Shown in pieces: positions 40,712-49,824 of a DNA stretch of 54,593 nucleotides. Positions within the stretch are counted from its first letter, which is position 1. Every line of letters starts with the position of its first letter. The position numbers and the translations under genes were made by a program. Below the pieces are notes generated by a model. It did no database searches. It saw only the letters and a list, made by a program, of their open reading frames with translations, and was not told the origin of the DNA. The DNA comes from Thermoleophilia bacterium (GTDB lineage Bacteria; Actinomycetota; Thermoleophilia; Solirubrobacterales; 70-9). Location: assembly GCA_016650125.1 (NCBI GenBank), contig JAENWT010000018.1, positions 1 to 54,593 on the forward strand, given 5' to 3'.

Positions 40712-41083
40712 CTAAACCTTTCGCTTTCCGGCGACGCTCATGCGGCGCGGACCCTTGCGGCTCCGGGCGTTGGTCTTGGTGCGCTGTCCCCGGACCGGCA
40801 GGCCACGGCGGTGGCGCATGCCCCGGTAGGCGCCGATCTCCATCAGGCGCTTGACGTTCTGCGAACGCTCACGGCGGAGGTCACCCTCGACGTCGAGGTC
40901 CTCGATCGCCTCACGCAGCTTGATGACCTCGTCTTCGGTCAGGTCCTTGACCTGCGTGTCGCGGTCGATGCCCACCTGGTCAAGCAGGTTCTGGGCGGTC
41001 GACTGACCGATTCCGAAAATGTAGGTGAGGCCGATTTCGGCTCTCTTGTTCAGGGGGATGTTTACCCCAGCGATACGCGCCAT
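40712..41083 (-). CDS. rpsM: 30S ribosomal protein S13
   Basis: 123 residues. Signatures: [34 protein letters not shown], and the C-terminal [20 protein letters not shown] tail that touches tRNA in the P site. It begins three bases after the rpmJ stop. Confidence 0.98.
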   Translation of the reverse strand: MARIAGVNIPLNKRAEIGLTYIFGIGQSTAQNLLDQVGIDRDTQVKDLTEDEVIKLREAIEDLDVEGDLRRERSQNVKRLMEIGAYRGMRHRRGLPVRGQRTKTNARSRKGPRRMSVAGKRKV

Positions 41084-41086
41084 TGA

Positions 41087-41200
41087 CTAACCCTGCCTCT
41101 GTTTGTGTCGCGGGTTCTCACAGATCACCATGACGCGTCCGCGCCGGCGAATAATCTTGCACTTCTCACACATCGGTTTTACCGAGGCTCGGACTTTCAT
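41087..41200 (-). CDS. rpmJ: 50S ribosomal protein L36
   Basis: 37 residues, read by hand: [20 protein letters not shown] at the start, [16 protein letters not shown] at the end. Three Cys and the His (CEKC, C, H) form the zinc-binding ribbon of the C+ version of L36. AGGACG lies just before ATG 41200, and AACTAT (41207-41212) six bases upstream could be a -10. It is the first gene after the terminator that follows map. infA, usually just upstream, is missing. Confidence 0.95.
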   Translation of the reverse strand: MKVRASVKPMCEKCKIIRRRGRVMVICENPRHKQRQG

Positions 41201-41262
41201 CGTCCTATAGTTCCTTTTGGAAGAGGTGTCCCGACGGCCCCATTAAACGGGCTACGGGCGTG

Positions 41263-41283
41263 AAAAAACGGCCCATTAGGCCG
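41263..41283 (-). terminator. Terminator or attenuator between map and rpmJ
   Basis: Minus strand: CGGCC-TAATG-GGCCG (41269-41283) followed by TTTTTT (41263-41268). It separates the secY-adk-map unit from rpmJ-rpsM-rpsK-rpoA-rplQ; the short 5-bp stem may allow partial readthrough. Confidence 0.65.
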
Positions 41284-41306
41284 AAAGTGAACAATAGCAA
41301 GAACTT

Positions 41307-42062
41307 TCACCCCTCGTCCCAGGGAGTAAGGATCCGGGGCCCGTTTGCCGTCGCGGCCACGGTGTATTCGAAGTGTGCGGCCATCGAGCCGTCCTCGGAA
41401 TAGACCGACCAGCCGTCGTCATCCATGTAGATTCCGGCTTCGCCGACGTTGACCATCGGCTCGATCGCAAAGACCATTCCGGCCTCGATCTCCGGTCCCT
41501 TGCCTGCCGGGCCGTAGTTCGGGATCTGGGGCTCCTCGTGCATGTCCTGCCCGATACCGTGCCCGACCAGGGTCTTGATGACCGAGAATCCCGCCGCCTC
41601 GACGTGCTTCTGGACGGCATTGGAGATGTCCCCCACCCGGTTGCCCGGGACCATCTGCGCCGCGGCCAGGTCGAGCGATTCCTTGGTCACGTCGAGCAGG
41701 CGCTGGGTGGTTTGATCGACCGCGCCGACCGCGACCGTGCTGGCGCCGTCGGCGACCCAGCCGTCGAGCGTGACGCCGATGTCGATCGAGAGGATGTCGC
41801 CCTTCTCCAGGGTGTACGGCCCCGGGATGCCGTGGACGACCATCGCGTTCGGGGACGCGCAGATCGAGCCGGGGAAACCGCGGAAGCCCTTGAAGGTGGG
41901 AACGCCACCCTGGGACCGGATGAACTTCTCGGCGGCTTCGTCGAGCTCGGCGGTGGTCACGCCGGCGCGGCACTTCTTGCAGACCAGCTGCATGCAGCGG
42001 GCGTGGACCTTGCCGGCCGCCGCCATCAACTCGAGTTGTTCGTCCGTCTTACGGGTGATCAT
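41307..42062 (-). CDS. map: Type I methionine aminopeptidase
   Basis: 251 residues. It removes the initiator Met from new proteins. Conserved segments: NAMVVHGIPG, DILSIDIGVTLDGWVADGAS with the two metal Asp, VGHGIGQDMHEEPQIPNYG with the metal His, and VFAIEPMV with the metal Glu. No N-terminal zinc finger or SH3 extension. Starts 22 bases after adk and ends before a short terminator. Confidence 0.97.
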   Translation of the reverse strand: MITRKTDEQLELMAAAGKVHARCMQLVCKKCRAGVTTAELDEAAEKFIRSQGGVPTFKGFRGFPGSICASPNAMVVHGIPGPYTLEKGDILSIDIGVTLDGWVADGASTVAVGAVDQTTQRLLDVTKESLDLAAAQMVPGNRVGDISNAVQKHVEAAGFSVIKTLVGHGIGQDMHEEPQIPNYGPAGKGPEIEAGMVFAIEPMVNVGEAGIYMDDDGWSVYSEDGSMAAHFEYTVAATANGPRILTPWDEG

Positions 42063-42084
42063 GCAGCGCTTAGGGCCAGGGAAT

Positions 42085-42759
42085 CTACGAGCCCTCTTCG
42101 AGGCTCAGTGTCGAAATCAGCTTGCGGATCGATTCGCCGACCCGGTCAGGGGTTTCAACGCCCTCGATCCGGTTGAGCAGGCCCTGCTTCTTGTAGAAGT
42201 CGATCAGCGGCGCCGTCTTCTCGTGGTACTGCTCGAGCCGGTGGCGCACGACTTCAGGCTTGTCGTCGTCCCGCGTGATCAGCTCGGAGCCGTCGATGTC
42301 GCAGATGCCGTCGACCTGCGGGGGATTGAACTCGACGTGGTAGACGTGACCGTCCTTGACGCTGACCCGGCGGCCGGACAGGCGTCGCACGATCTCCTCG
42401 TCGGACGAGTCGATCAGGATCACGCCGGTCAGCGAGCGGCCGAGCTCATGCAGCTTCTGGTCGAGCGCTTCGGCCTGCGGCACCGTGCGGGGAAATCCGT
42501 CGAGGATGAAACCGTGCTCGGCCCCGGGGTCCTCCAGCCGGTCGGCGATGATGCCGATCAGCACCTCGTCCGGGACCAGGTCACCGCGGTCCATGAATTC
42601 CTTGGCCTTGAGGCCGACGTCGGTCTCGTCCTTGACCGCCGCGCGCAGGATGTCCCCGGTCGCGTAATACGGCAGCTCGAGGTCCTCCTGGAGGCGTTCG
42701 CCCTGGGTTCCTTTGCCGCTACCGGGCGGACCGAGAAGAATGAGGTTGAGATTAGGCAT
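42085..42759 (-). CDS. adk: Adenylate kinase
   Basis: 224 residues. It interconverts ATP, ADP and AMP. P-loop GPPGSGKGTQ (10-19), AMP-binding segment YYATGDILRAAV, FILDGFPRT, and a LID region (GRRVSVKDGHVYHVEFNPPQ) of the long form, without the four-Cys zinc site. Lies eight bases after secY, as in most S10-spc clusters. Confidence 0.97.
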   Translation of the reverse strand: MPNLNLILLGPPGSGKGTQGERLQEDLELPYYATGDILRAAVKDETDVGLKAKEFMDRGDLVPDEVLIGIIADRLEDPGAEHGFILDGFPRTVPQAEALDQKLHELGRSLTGVILIDSSDEEIVRRLSGRRVSVKDGHVYHVEFNPPQVDGICDIDGSELITRDDDKPEVVRHRLEQYHEKTAPLIDFYKKQGLLNRIEGVETPDRVGESIRKLISTLSLEEGS

Positions 42760-42767
42760 CTAGGCTT

Positions 42768-44039
42768 CTACTTGAGAAAGCCTTCGTAGTTCCGCATCAT
42801 CAGCTGGGCCTCGAGCTGCTTGACCGTGTCGAGCGCGACGCCGACGACGATCAGGATCGAGGTGCCTCCGAAGAAGAACCCTCCGCCCACCTGGTTGAAC
42901 AGGATGGTCGGGAACGCGGCCACGGCGCCGAGGTAGAGGGCTCCCGGGAACGTCAGGCGCGAAAGAACGCGGTCGAGGTACTCGGCCGTGGGCCGTCCCG
43001 GACGCACGCCCGGGATGAATCCGCCGTACTTCTTCAGGTTGTCGGCCTGGTCGACCGGATTGAAGGTGACGGCGGTGTAGAAGTAGGTGAAGACGATGAT
43101 GAAGAACACTTCGCCGATCACGTAGGCCCACTGGTCCGGCGCGAGGAAGGCGGCGAAGTCGAGTGCGGCGGGGGTGTTGATCAGCTGGCCGATCGTCGGC
43201 GGCATCGCCATGATCGAGGCGGCGAAGATCACCGGGATCACGCCGGCCATGTTGACCCGGAGCGGCAGATAGGTGGAACCGCCCGAAGTCATCTTGCGGC
43301 CGACCACTCGCTTCGCGTATTGCACAGGGATGCGCCTCTGTCCTTCCTGGACGAAGACGATCGCGAGCACGACGCCGAGGCAGATGAACGGCAGCAGGAC
43401 GACGAAGACCTGGTCCGGGTTGTTCCACCAGGTCTGGATGCCCGGCAGGACGCCGGAGACGATCGAGGCGAAGATCAACAGCGAGATGCCGTTGCCGATG
43501 CCGCGCTGGGTGATCAGCTCGCCCATCCACATCAGCAACGTGGTGCCGGCGGTCAGGCAGATGACGATCAGGAAGACGTTGGCCGGGGTCAGGTCACCGA
43601 CGACGCTGGCCGAACCGGCCGGAGTCAGCGAGTTGAAGAGGAAGACGTAGGCGAAGGACTGCATGAGCGCGAGGCCCACGGTCAGGTAACGCGTGTACTG
43701 CGTGATCTTCTGCTGGCCGACTTCGCCTTCCTTCTGGAGGCGTTCGAGCGAAGGGACAACCACGGTCATCAGCTGCAGGATGATCGAGGCGGTGATGTAG
43801 GGCATGATGCCCAGCGCGAAGAGCGAGAGGCGCGAGAGGCTGCCGCCGGAGAAGAGGTTCAGGAACCCGAGGATGTTCGAGCCCGAGAGCTGATCCTCCA
43901 GGGACTTGACCGCGTCGATGTCGATACCCGGCGCGGGAATGTAAGCGCCGAGGCGGTAGAGCGCCAGGATCCCGGCGACGAACAGGAGCTTCCTGCGGAT
44001 CTCCGGTACAGAGAATGCCTTCGCGATCGTTGCGAGCAT
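42768..44039 (-). CDS. secY: Protein translocase subunit SecY
   Basis: 423 residues, ten membrane segments. It forms the protein-conducting channel. Signatures: LALYRLGAYIPAPGID, GSNILGFLNLFSGGSLSRLS, ALGIMPYITASIILQLMTVV near the plug, and RGIGNGISLLIF. The start overlaps the rplO stop by one base (TGATG), coupling the two. Confidence 0.98.
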   Translation of the reverse strand: MLATIAKAFSVPEIRRKLLFVAGILALYRLGAYIPAPGIDIDAVKSLEDQLSGSNILGFLNLFSGGSLSRLSLFALGIMPYITASIILQLMTVVVPSLERLQKEGEVGQQKITQYTRYLTVGLALMQSFAYVFLFNSLTPAGSASVVGDLTPANVFLIVICLTAGTTLLMWMGELITQRGIGNGISLLIFASIVSGVLPGIQTWWNNPDQVFVVLLPFICLGVVLAIVFVQEGQRRIPVQYAKRVVGRKMTSGGSTYLPLRVNMAGVIPVIFAASIMAMPPTIGQLINTPAALDFAAFLAPDQWAYVIGEVFFIIVFTYFYTAVTFNPVDQADNLKKYGGFIPGVRPGRPTAEYLDRVLSRLTFPGALYLGAVAAFPTILFNQVGGGFFFGGTSILIVVGVALDTVKQLEAQLMMRNYEGFLK

Positions 44040-44545
44040 CAGCCCTCGATCAGCTCACAGCTTCCGCCGGCAGCCTCGATCTTCTCCTTCGCCGTGGCGC
44101 TGAAGCCATGGGCGCGGACCGTGAGGCCCTTGGAGATCTCACCCTTGGCGAGAATCTTGACCGGGTGCGAACGGGTGGCCAGACCGGCGTCCTTCAACGT
44201 TTCCGGGGTGACCTCGGCTCCGGCCTCGAAGCGCTCTTCAAGATCGCTCAGGTTGACCGGCTGGGTCGTGGTGCGGAAGTTCTCGAACGGCATCGACTTC
44301 TTCATGTGCGGACCGCGCAGCTTGCGCATCCGCATGTGAATCGGGTTCTGCCCGCCTTCGTGTTTGGAGTTCTTCTTGTTGCCCGCGCGCTGTCCCTGGC
44401 CGCCGTGTCCGCGGCCGGAAGTCTTGCCGGTGCCGGAACCCTGGCCACGACCGATCCGCTTGCGCGGACGGCGTGATCCCGGCTTCGGGCTCAAATTGTG
44501 CAGGCCGATCTCGTCGGCGCGGCTTTCCTGTTCTTTCTTACTCAT
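44039..44545 (-). CDS. rplO: 50S ribosomal protein L15
   Basis: 168 residues. Signatures: LHNLSPKPGSRRPRKRIGRG, GSGTGKTSGRGHGGQGQRAG, and the C-terminal ATAKEKIEAAGGSCELIEG. The first eight bases overlap the rpmD end; the stop overlaps the secY start. Confidence 0.97.
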   Translation of the reverse strand: MSKKEQESRADEIGLHNLSPKPGSRRPRKRIGRGQGSGTGKTSGRGHGGQGQRAGNKKNSKHEGGQNPIHMRMRKLRGPHMKKSMPFENFRTTTQPVNLSDLEERFEAGAEVTPETLKDAGLATRSHPVKILAKGEISKGLTVRAHGFSATAKEKIEAAGGSCELIEG

Positions 44546-44723
44546 TAGGTCCTTCGACTTCGACCAGATGAGACACGACCGTGAGCTGGCCCTGCAGCTG
44601 AGGTGAATCCTCGCGCTGGACCTTGCGGCCGATCTTCCCGAGCCCGAGCGCCTGGAGGGTGCCCTTCTGGTGCGGGTTGTTGTGAATGTTGGAACGGGTC
44701 TGGGTGATCGTGAGCTTCGCCAT
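44538..44723 (-). CDS. rpmD: 50S ribosomal protein L30
   Basis: 61 residues: MAKLTITQTRSNIHNNPHQK, then TLQALGLGKIGRKVQREDSP, as in bacterial L30. Begins two bases after rpsE stop and overlaps rplO. Confidence 0.96.
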   Translation of the reverse strand: MAKLTITQTRSNIHNNPHQKGTLQALGLGKIGRKVQREDSPQLQGQLTVVSHLVEVEGPNE

Positions 44724-44725
44724 GA

Positions 44726-45583
44726 CTACTCGACCTCGCGCTTCGCTTCGGCTGTGTCGGTCTTCTCGGCGTCTTCAGCGACCTCTTCTTCGGCCTGGAC
44801 CTCTTCAGCGGCTTCGACCGTGCCGGCGTCGAGCTGCTCCTCGGCTGCCACTTCGGCCTCGACCTCGGATGAAGCGACGGTCGACGGATCGGCGACTACT
44901 GCGCCTTCACCGGCGGCAACATCGGCCTCGGCCTTGGATTCAAGAGCGGCGATATCAGGGGGAGTTTCGGCTTTTGCCGGGGCTTCCGCTTCCGCGGGGG
45001 CTTCCTCTGGAACGGCTCCGTCAATGGTCTTCGAATCGTCCTTCGGTTCCTTCGGCTCGAGGCCGAGCACTTCCGCGATCGTCAGGCCACGCAGCTCGGC
45101 GACTTCTTCCGGCCGGCGCAGGCGCACGATGCCGTCCATGGTCGCCTTGACCAGGTTGATCGGGTTCTGGGTGCCGATGCTCTTGGTGAGGATGTCCTTG
45201 ACCCCTCCCAGTTCGAGCACGGCGCGCACTCCACCACCGGCGATGACGCCGGTACCGGCACTGGCCGGGCGAAGGACAACGTGTCCGGCACCGAAGCGGC
45301 CGATGATCTTGTGGGTGATCGTGTCGTTGTACTTCGGGATGCGAATCAGGTTCTTGCGGGCGTTCTCGACGGCCTTCTGGATGGCCAGCGGGACTTCCCG
45401 GGCCTTTCCGTAACCGATTCCGACGACCGACTCTTCATCTCCGACAGCGACCAGCGCAGTGAACGAGAACCGGCGACCACCCTTGACCACTTTGGCCACA
45501 CGGTTGATCTCGATCACACGCTCCTGCAGGTCGAGCCCCTTGGGGCTGACCATCTCGACGCGGGCTGTATCCATTCCCTTCAT
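44726..45583 (-). CDS. rpsE: 30S ribosomal protein S5 with long acidic C-terminal tail
   Basis: 285 residues, versus about 165-200 in most bacteria. The S5 core (about 8-177) is intact: [69 protein letters not shown]. Residues 178-285 are an Ala/Glu-rich, very acidic tail of low complexity ([20 protein letters not shown] and similar), predicted disordered. Its codons match the core in GC. S17 in the same operon has a similar acidic extension at its N terminus. Start may also be ATG 45574. Confidence 0.96.
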   Translation of the reverse strand: MKGMDTARVEMVSPKGLDLQERVIEINRVAKVVKGGRRFSFTALVAVGDEESVVGIGYGKAREVPLAIQKAVENARKNLIRIPKYNDTITHKIIGRFGAGHVVLRPASAGTGVIAGGGVRAVLELGGVKDILTKSIGTQNPINLVKATMDGIVRLRRPEEVAELRGLTIAEVLGLEPKEPKDDSKTIDGAVPEEAPAEAEAPAKAETPPDIAALESKAEADVAAGEGAVVADPSTVASSEVEAEVAAEEQLDAGTVEAAEEVQAEEEVAEDAEKTDTAEAKREVE

Positions 45584-45616
45584 ATCAGCTGCTCACCGTA
45601 GCGAAGTTCGTAAAAA

Positions 45617-45970
45617 TCAAAACTCAAGCCCGCCTTCTCTTGCTCCCTCGGCGAGGGCTTTGACCCGGCCGTGGTAGCGGTAACCGCTGCGATCGAAGAC
45701 ACACGTCTCGACCCCAGCCTTCTTTGCACGTTCGGCCAGCAGAACGCCTGCCTTCTTCGCCTGTTCGGTCCGGTCGAGCTTCCTGAGCTCGGCTTCGGTC
45801 CAGTTCGCGGCCGCGAGGGTCTTGCCATCGACGTCGTCGATGAGCTGGGCGAAAATTCCGCGGTTGGAACGGTAGACCGAAAGCCTGGGCCGCTCGGCGG
45901 TACCGGAGATCTTCGCCCGCACGCGGTAACGCCGGCGCTGGCGCCGCTGACGATTGGTGGTGACGGTCAT
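45617..45970 (-). CDS. rplR: 50S ribosomal protein L18
   Basis: 117 residues. Binds 5S rRNA. Signatures: [36 protein letters not shown], and the C-terminal [20 protein letters not shown]. Its ATG overlaps the rplF stop (ATGA). Confidence 0.97.
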   Translation of the reverse strand: MTVTTNRQRRQRRRYRVRAKISGTAERPRLSVYRSNRGIFAQLIDDVDGKTLAAANWTEAELRKLDRTEQAKKAGVLLAERAKKAGVETCVFDRSGYRYHGRVKALAEGAREGGLEF

Positions 45971-46500
45971 ACGCGCTTACCGACCTTCCTGGCGACATGT
46001 TCGTCGCGGTAACGGATTCCCTTGCCCTTGTACGGCTCGGGCGGGCGGCTCTCGCGGATATTGGCCGCGACCTGGCCGACCTTCTGCTTGTCGATCCCGC
46101 GGACGATGACTTCCGTCGGCTGGGGAACTTCAAAATCGATGCCATCGGTGGCTTCGATCGTCACCGGGTGCGAGTAACCGAGTGCGAGCTCGAGGCCCTT
46201 GCCCTTCGCCGCCGCGCGGTAACCGACGCCCTGGATGTCGAGGCGCTTCTCGTAACCGTTGGTCACGCCTTCAATCTGGTTGGCGATCAGGCTGCGGGTG
46301 AGTCCGTGGAGGGCCCGGTGCGGTCCACGATCGGTCGGGCGCTCGACGGTGATCTGACCGTCGGACGACTTGACCGTCATCTCCGTCGAGACCTCCTGGA
46401 CGAGCTCGCCCTTGGGTCCCTTGACGGTGACCACTCCCGGCTTGACGTCGACTTCGACGTTGTCGGGAATTGAAATTGGCTGTTTACCGATTCGACTCAT
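45967..46500 (-). CDS. rplF: 50S ribosomal protein L6
   Basis: 177 residues. [20 protein letters not shown] start, [10 protein letters not shown], and the C-terminal [20 protein letters not shown] signature of L6. Full length. Confidence 0.98.
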   Translation of the reverse strand: MSRIGKQPISIPDNVEVDVKPGVVTVKGPKGELVQEVSTEMTVKSSDGQITVERPTDRGPHRALHGLTRSLIANQIEGVTNGYEKRLDIQGVGYRAAAKGKGLELALGYSHPVTIEATDGIDFEVPQPTEVIVRGIDKQKVGQVAANIRESRPPEPYKGKGIRYRDEHVARKVGKRV

Positions 46501-46509
46501 AGTTCTTTC

Positions 46510-46905
46510 TCACCAGACGTAGGCGACGACTTCTCCGCCGACGCCTTCCTTCTTTGCTTCGTGACCGGTCATGACGCCGTGGGATGTCGAGACGATCGCG
46601 GTACCGGTGCCTCCGTAGACCCGCGGGACCGCGGTGTGACGCACGTAACGGCGGCGGCCGGGACGCGAGACACGCTCGATGCCGGTGATGACCGGCAGGT
46701 GGTCCTTGGTGTACTTCAGACGCACCGAGATCTTTTCGCCGACTTCGGCGGCTTCCTTTTCGAACCCGGTGATGTAGCCCTGTTCGGTCAGGATGCGGGA
46801 GATCTCCAGCTTCAGCTTGGAACTCGGAACCTCGATGGTCGCAAGGCCGGAACTCAGGCCATTGCGCACACGGGTCAGGTAATCAGCGACGGGATCGGTC
46901 TGCAT
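46510..46905 (-). CDS. rpsH: 30S ribosomal protein S8
   Basis: 131 residues. Start with DPVADYLTRVRNGL, end with GTGTAIVSTSHGVMTGHEAK, the S8 signature near the C terminus. Binds 16S rRNA and regulates the spc operon in some bacteria. Confidence 0.98.
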   Translation of the reverse strand: MQTDPVADYLTRVRNGLSSGLATIEVPSSKLKLEISRILTEQGYITGFEKEAAEVGEKISVRLKYTKDHLPVITGIERVSRPGRRRYVRHTAVPRVYGGTGTAIVSTSHGVMTGHEAKKEGVGGEVVAYVW

Positions 46906-46911
46906 GGTTTC

Positions 46912-47097
46912 CTACCAGCTCGACTTCGTCATGCCGGGGACGTAACCCTCATGGGCTGCTTCGCGCAGGCAGATCCGGCAGATGCCGAACTTGCGGTAAT
47001 AGGCGCGGGGGCGTCCGCATCGACGGCACCGGTTGTATTCACGGGTCTTGAACTTCGCGGGGCGCTGCTGGCGCACTTTCTGAGACGTCTTGGCCAT
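46912..47097 (-). CDS. rpsN: 30S ribosomal protein S14, zinc-binding type
   Basis: 61 residues (type Z). [20 protein letters not shown] gives the CxxC...CxxC zinc ribbon, followed by [21 protein letters not shown] 47097 starts MAKTSQKVR; the longer open frame upstream overlaps rplE and is not real. Confidence 0.97.
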   Translation of the reverse strand: MAKTSQKVRQQRPAKFKTREYNRCRRCGRPRAYYRKFGICRICLREAAHEGYVPGMTKSSW

Positions 47098-47104
47098 AAG
47101 AGCC

Positions 47105-47737
47105 TTAGTCCTCCTGCTCTTCTTCGTCGTTGGCTGCTTCGGCGCCTTCTTCGCCCGGGCGGCCTTCCTTTGCGAAAGGCATTCCCAGGCCGAGCAAGAG
47201 CTCGAAGGCCTCGTGGTCCGTCGGAGCGGACGTGGTGATCGTGATGTCGAGACCATGGTTCTCATCGACCGTGTCGTAATCGATCTCGGGGAAAATCAGC
47301 TGTTCCTTGACGCCCATGGAGTAATTGCCCCGGCCGTCGAAGGAGGTGGCCTTGAGGCCACGGAAGTCACGGATACGCGGGATCGCGATCGACGTCAGCC
47401 GGTCGAGAAACTCCCACATGCGGGCGCCGCGCAGGGTCACGGAACAGCCGACGGGCATGCCCTCACGGACCTTGAACGAAGCGATCGACTTCTTGGCGAT
47501 GCGCACGTTCGGCGCCTGGCCGGAGATGATCGCCAGCTCGCCGGTCGCCTTCTCGCGTGTCTTGGTGTCCATGTGCGAGCCGAGCCCCATGTTCAGGGTG
47601 ATCTTCTCGAGACGTGGAGCACGCATCGGCGTCGAGTAGCCGAACTTCTTGATGAGCTCGGGCAAAACCTCGTCGTTGTACCGGTCGCGCAGGCGCGGCG
47701 GCGGAATGACCTGTTCTGTGGTTGTGGCAGCTTCCAT
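47105..47737 (-). CDS. rplE: 50S ribosomal protein L5
   Basis: 210 residues; binds 5S rRNA and P-site tRNA. Signatures: [49 protein letters not shown]. The last 20 residues ([16 protein letters not shown]) are a short acidic tail beyond the usual end. Confidence 0.97.
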   Translation of the reverse strand: MEAATTTEQVIPPPRLRDRYNDEVLPELIKKFGYSTPMRAPRLEKITLNMGLGSHMDTKTREKATGELAIISGQAPNVRIAKKSIASFKVREGMPVGCSVTLRGARMWEFLDRLTSIAIPRIRDFRGLKATSFDGRGNYSMGVKEQLIFPEIDYDTVDENHGLDITITTSAPTDHEAFELLLGLGMPFAKEGRPGEEGAEAANDEEEQED

Positions 47738-47745
47738 CGTTCTTC

Positions 47746-48072
47746 CTAAATCGCTTCGCCCGAGCGCTTTGCGTACCGCTGGCGCTTGCCGTCGTCGGTC
47801 TGGCGGATGCCGATCCGGGTGGGCTTGTTCTGTTGGGGGTCGAGCAGCATCACGTTGGATACGTGAATCGGCCCCTCCTTCTCGATGATCCCGCCGTCGA
47901 CTCCCGGTCCCTGTCCCGAGGCTGACGGCTGAGCGCGCTGGTGGCGCTTGACCAAGTTGAGCTGATCAACGTACACGGTTTGCTTCTTGGGGTCGGTCCT
48001 GATGACCAGGCCCTGCTTGCCGGCGTCTTTGCCGGCCATGATCTGGACGTTGTCGTCCTTGCGGATCCTCAT
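47746..48072 (-). CDS. rplX: 50S ribosomal protein L24
   Basis: 108 residues with the KOW motif at the start ([20 protein letters not shown]) and [20 protein letters not shown], then [20 protein letters not shown]. Three bases after rplN. Confidence 0.97.
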   Translation of the reverse strand: MRIRKDDNVQIMAGKDAGKQGLVIRTDPKKQTVYVDQLNLVKRHQRAQPSASGQGPGVDGGIIEKEGPIHVSNVMLLDPQQNKPTRIGIRQTDDGKRQRYAKRSGEAI

Positions 48073-48074
48073 GG

Positions 48075-48443
48075 CTACAGCACCTCCGGGGCGAGCGAGA
48101 TGATCTTCATGAAATTGCGGTCACGCAGCTCGCGGGCCACCGGGCCGAAGATTCGGGTGCCCCGGGGGTTGTTCGCGTCGTCGATCAGGACGGCGGCGTT
48201 CTCGTCGAACTGGATGTAGGTGCCGTCGGCGCGGCCGAGCTCCTTCTTGGTGCGCACGATCACGGCCTGGACGACTTCGCCCTTGCGCACGGCGCCCTGG
48301 GGGCTGGCCTGCTTGACGGTCGCGGTGATCACGTCACCGATCGATCCGTACTTGCGGTGCGATCCACCCTTGACCCGGATGCAGAGGATTTCGCGGGCGC
48401 CGGAGTTGTCGGCCACACGCAGTCTGGATTCCTGCTGGATCAT
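48075..48443 (-). CDS. rplN: 50S ribosomal protein L14
   Basis: 122 residues. [20 protein letters not shown] start, [16 protein letters not shown]-like middle (actual [19 protein letters not shown]) and [20 protein letters not shown] end. Full length, three bases after rpsQ. Confidence 0.98.
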   Translation of the reverse strand: MIQQESRLRVADNSGAREILCIRVKGGSHRKYGSIGDVITATVKQASPQGAVRKGEVVQAVIVRTKKELGRADGTYIQFDENAAVLIDDANNPRGTRIFGPVARELRDRNFMKIISLAPEVL

Positions 48444-48446
48444 GGT

Positions 48447-49172
48447 CTACCTGGCCTTCTCGATCACTTCGATGAGGCGCCAGTGCTTGGTCTTGGAAAG
48501 CTTGCGGGTCTCGATCACGCGCACGAGGTCGCCTATCTGGGCTTCGTTCTCGGGATCGTGGACGTGGATCTTGTGGCGCTGGCGCACGATCTTCTCGTAG
48601 ACCGGATGACGGCGGGCGCTGTCGATCTGGACGGTGATCGTCTTGTCCGACTTGTCGGAGGTGACCAGGCCCTGGCGCTCCTTGGGCTTGCCGGTACGAA
48701 CCTTCTCGGAGACAGAGGTGCCGACTCCGGAACCCTTCGGTGCTTCGGCCTTGGCGTCGGCGCGGCGCTTGCGGCGCTGCTTCGCCTTCTGCTTGCGCTC
48801 CTCGATGCGGCGGGAGTCGCGCTCCTCACCGGTCAGCGGCGGGCCGGCAACACCTGCCTCGCGTGACTTGAGGATGCGGCGGCGTTCCTTCCAGGGAAGG
48901 TCGCCCAGCGGATCCGGCTCGGCTTCGACTTCAGGCTCGGCTTCGACCTCGGCCGGCGCCTCATCAGCCGGAGCTTCTTCAGCCGCAGGCTCCTCAGCCG
49001 GTGCCTCTTCAGCGACCGGTTCCTCGGCGGGAGCCTCCTCTGCAGGAGCCTCCTCGGCCACGGGCTCTTCAGCCGGAGTTTCCTCGGCCGGAGTTTCTTC
49101 CACAGAATCCGCTTCCGGGGTCGTTTCCTCGACCGGGGTCTCTTCAGTATTTTCTTTTTCTTCTTCTGACAT
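48447..49172 (-). CDS. rpsQ: 30S ribosomal protein S17 with about 160-residue N-terminal extension
   Basis: 241 residues, versus about 80-90 normally. The C-terminal 80 residues are a complete S17 (RQGLVTSDKSDKTITVQI, HKIHVHDPENEAQIGDLVRV, RKLSKTKHWRLIEVIEKAR). The first about 85 residues are Glu/Ala/Pro repeats (AEEPVAEEAPAEEAPAEEP and variants), then a basic segment (WKERRRILKSREAG, RRIEERKQKAKQRRKRR) leads into the core. ATG 49172 is used. The repeats begin right after the start and continue in the same frame, so the extension is part of the gene. Confidence 0.93.
   Translation of the reverse strand: MSEEEKENTEETPVEETTPEADSVEETPAEETPAEEPVAEEAPAEEAPAEEPVAEEAPAEEPAAEEAPADEAPAEVEAEPEVEAEPDPLGDLPWKERRRILKSREAGVAGPPLTGEERDSRRIEERKQKAKQRRKRRADAKAEAPKGSGVGTSVSEKVRTGKPKERQGLVTSDKSDKTITVQIDSARRHPVYEKIVRQRHKIHVHDPENEAQIGDLVRVIETRKLSKTKHWRLIEVIEKAR
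48918..49127 (-). repeat. In-frame degenerate 15-base repeats coding acidic pentapeptides in S17
   Basis: Units coding AEEPV, AEEAP and AEETP recur about a dozen times in a row in the N-terminal extension of S17, with synonymous differences between units. Confidence 0.75.
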
Positions 49173-49186
49173 CAAGTTCTGCCTGA

Positions 49187-49408
49187 CTATTTGGTGCTTG
49201 AGCTTTGTTCGCGCTCGAGGTCGATGTTTCGCTGACGCGCGATGGTCAGCAGGCGGGCCACTTCCTTACGGGCACGATTGAGTCCGGCCGAGTTCTCGAG
49301 CTCACCGGTGGCGTGGCGCAGGCGCAGATTGAACGCGTCCTGGCGGGCCTCCTTGAGCTTCTCGACGAGCTCGATGTCGTGCATGGCGTGAATCTCTGAA
49401 GACTTCAC
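49187..49408 (-). CDS. rpmC: 50S ribosomal protein L29
   Basis: 73 residues from GTG 49408: [52 protein letters not shown], the L29 pattern. The GTG overlaps the rplP stop (GTGA). Tail of ten residues is Ser/Glu rich. Confidence 0.95.
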   Translation of the reverse strand: MKSSEIHAMHDIELVEKLKEARQDAFNLRLRHATGELENSAGLNRARKEVARLLTIARQRNIDLEREQSSSTK

Positions 49409-49824
49409 TCGCCTGCTCCTTCGCGATGTACAAATTTGGTCCTGAGCGGAAGTTTGTGTCCCGCGACCCGCATCGCTTCGCGGGCGAGGTCCTCCGGCAC
49501 GCCGGACAGCTCGAACATGACGCGTCCGGGCTTGACCACGGCGACCCATGCTTCCGGGTTGCCCTTGCCTGAACCCATGCGGGTCTCGGCCGGCTTCTTG
49601 GTGATCGGCTTGTCCGGGTAGATGTTGATCCAGACCTTGCCGCCGCGCTTGATCTTTCGGGTCATCGCGACACGGGCTGCTTCGATCTGACGGTTGGTCA
49701 CCCAGCCGCGATCGAGCGACTTGAGGCCGTACTCGCCGAAGGTCACCTGGGTTCCACCCTTGGAGTTGCCCTTGCGGCGTCCCCTCATGACTTTGCGGTG
49801 CTTGACCCGCTTCGGCATCAACAT
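49405..49824 (-). CDS. rplP: 50S ribosomal protein L16
   Basis: 139 residues: [60 protein letters not shown]. It sits near the A-site tRNA. Starts one base before rpsC ends. Confidence 0.98.
   Translation of the reverse strand: MLMPKRVKHRKVMRGRRKGNSKGGTQVTFGEYGLKSLDRGWVTNRQIEAARVAMTRKIKRGGKVWINIYPDKPITKKPAETRMGSGKGNPEAWVAVVKPGRVMFELSGVPEDLAREAMRVAGHKLPLRTKFVHREGAGE

Noticed and set aside
41201-41306. Possible infA between map and rpmJ
   Set aside because: The gap is only 106 bases and no IF-1 sequence is encoded in any frame.
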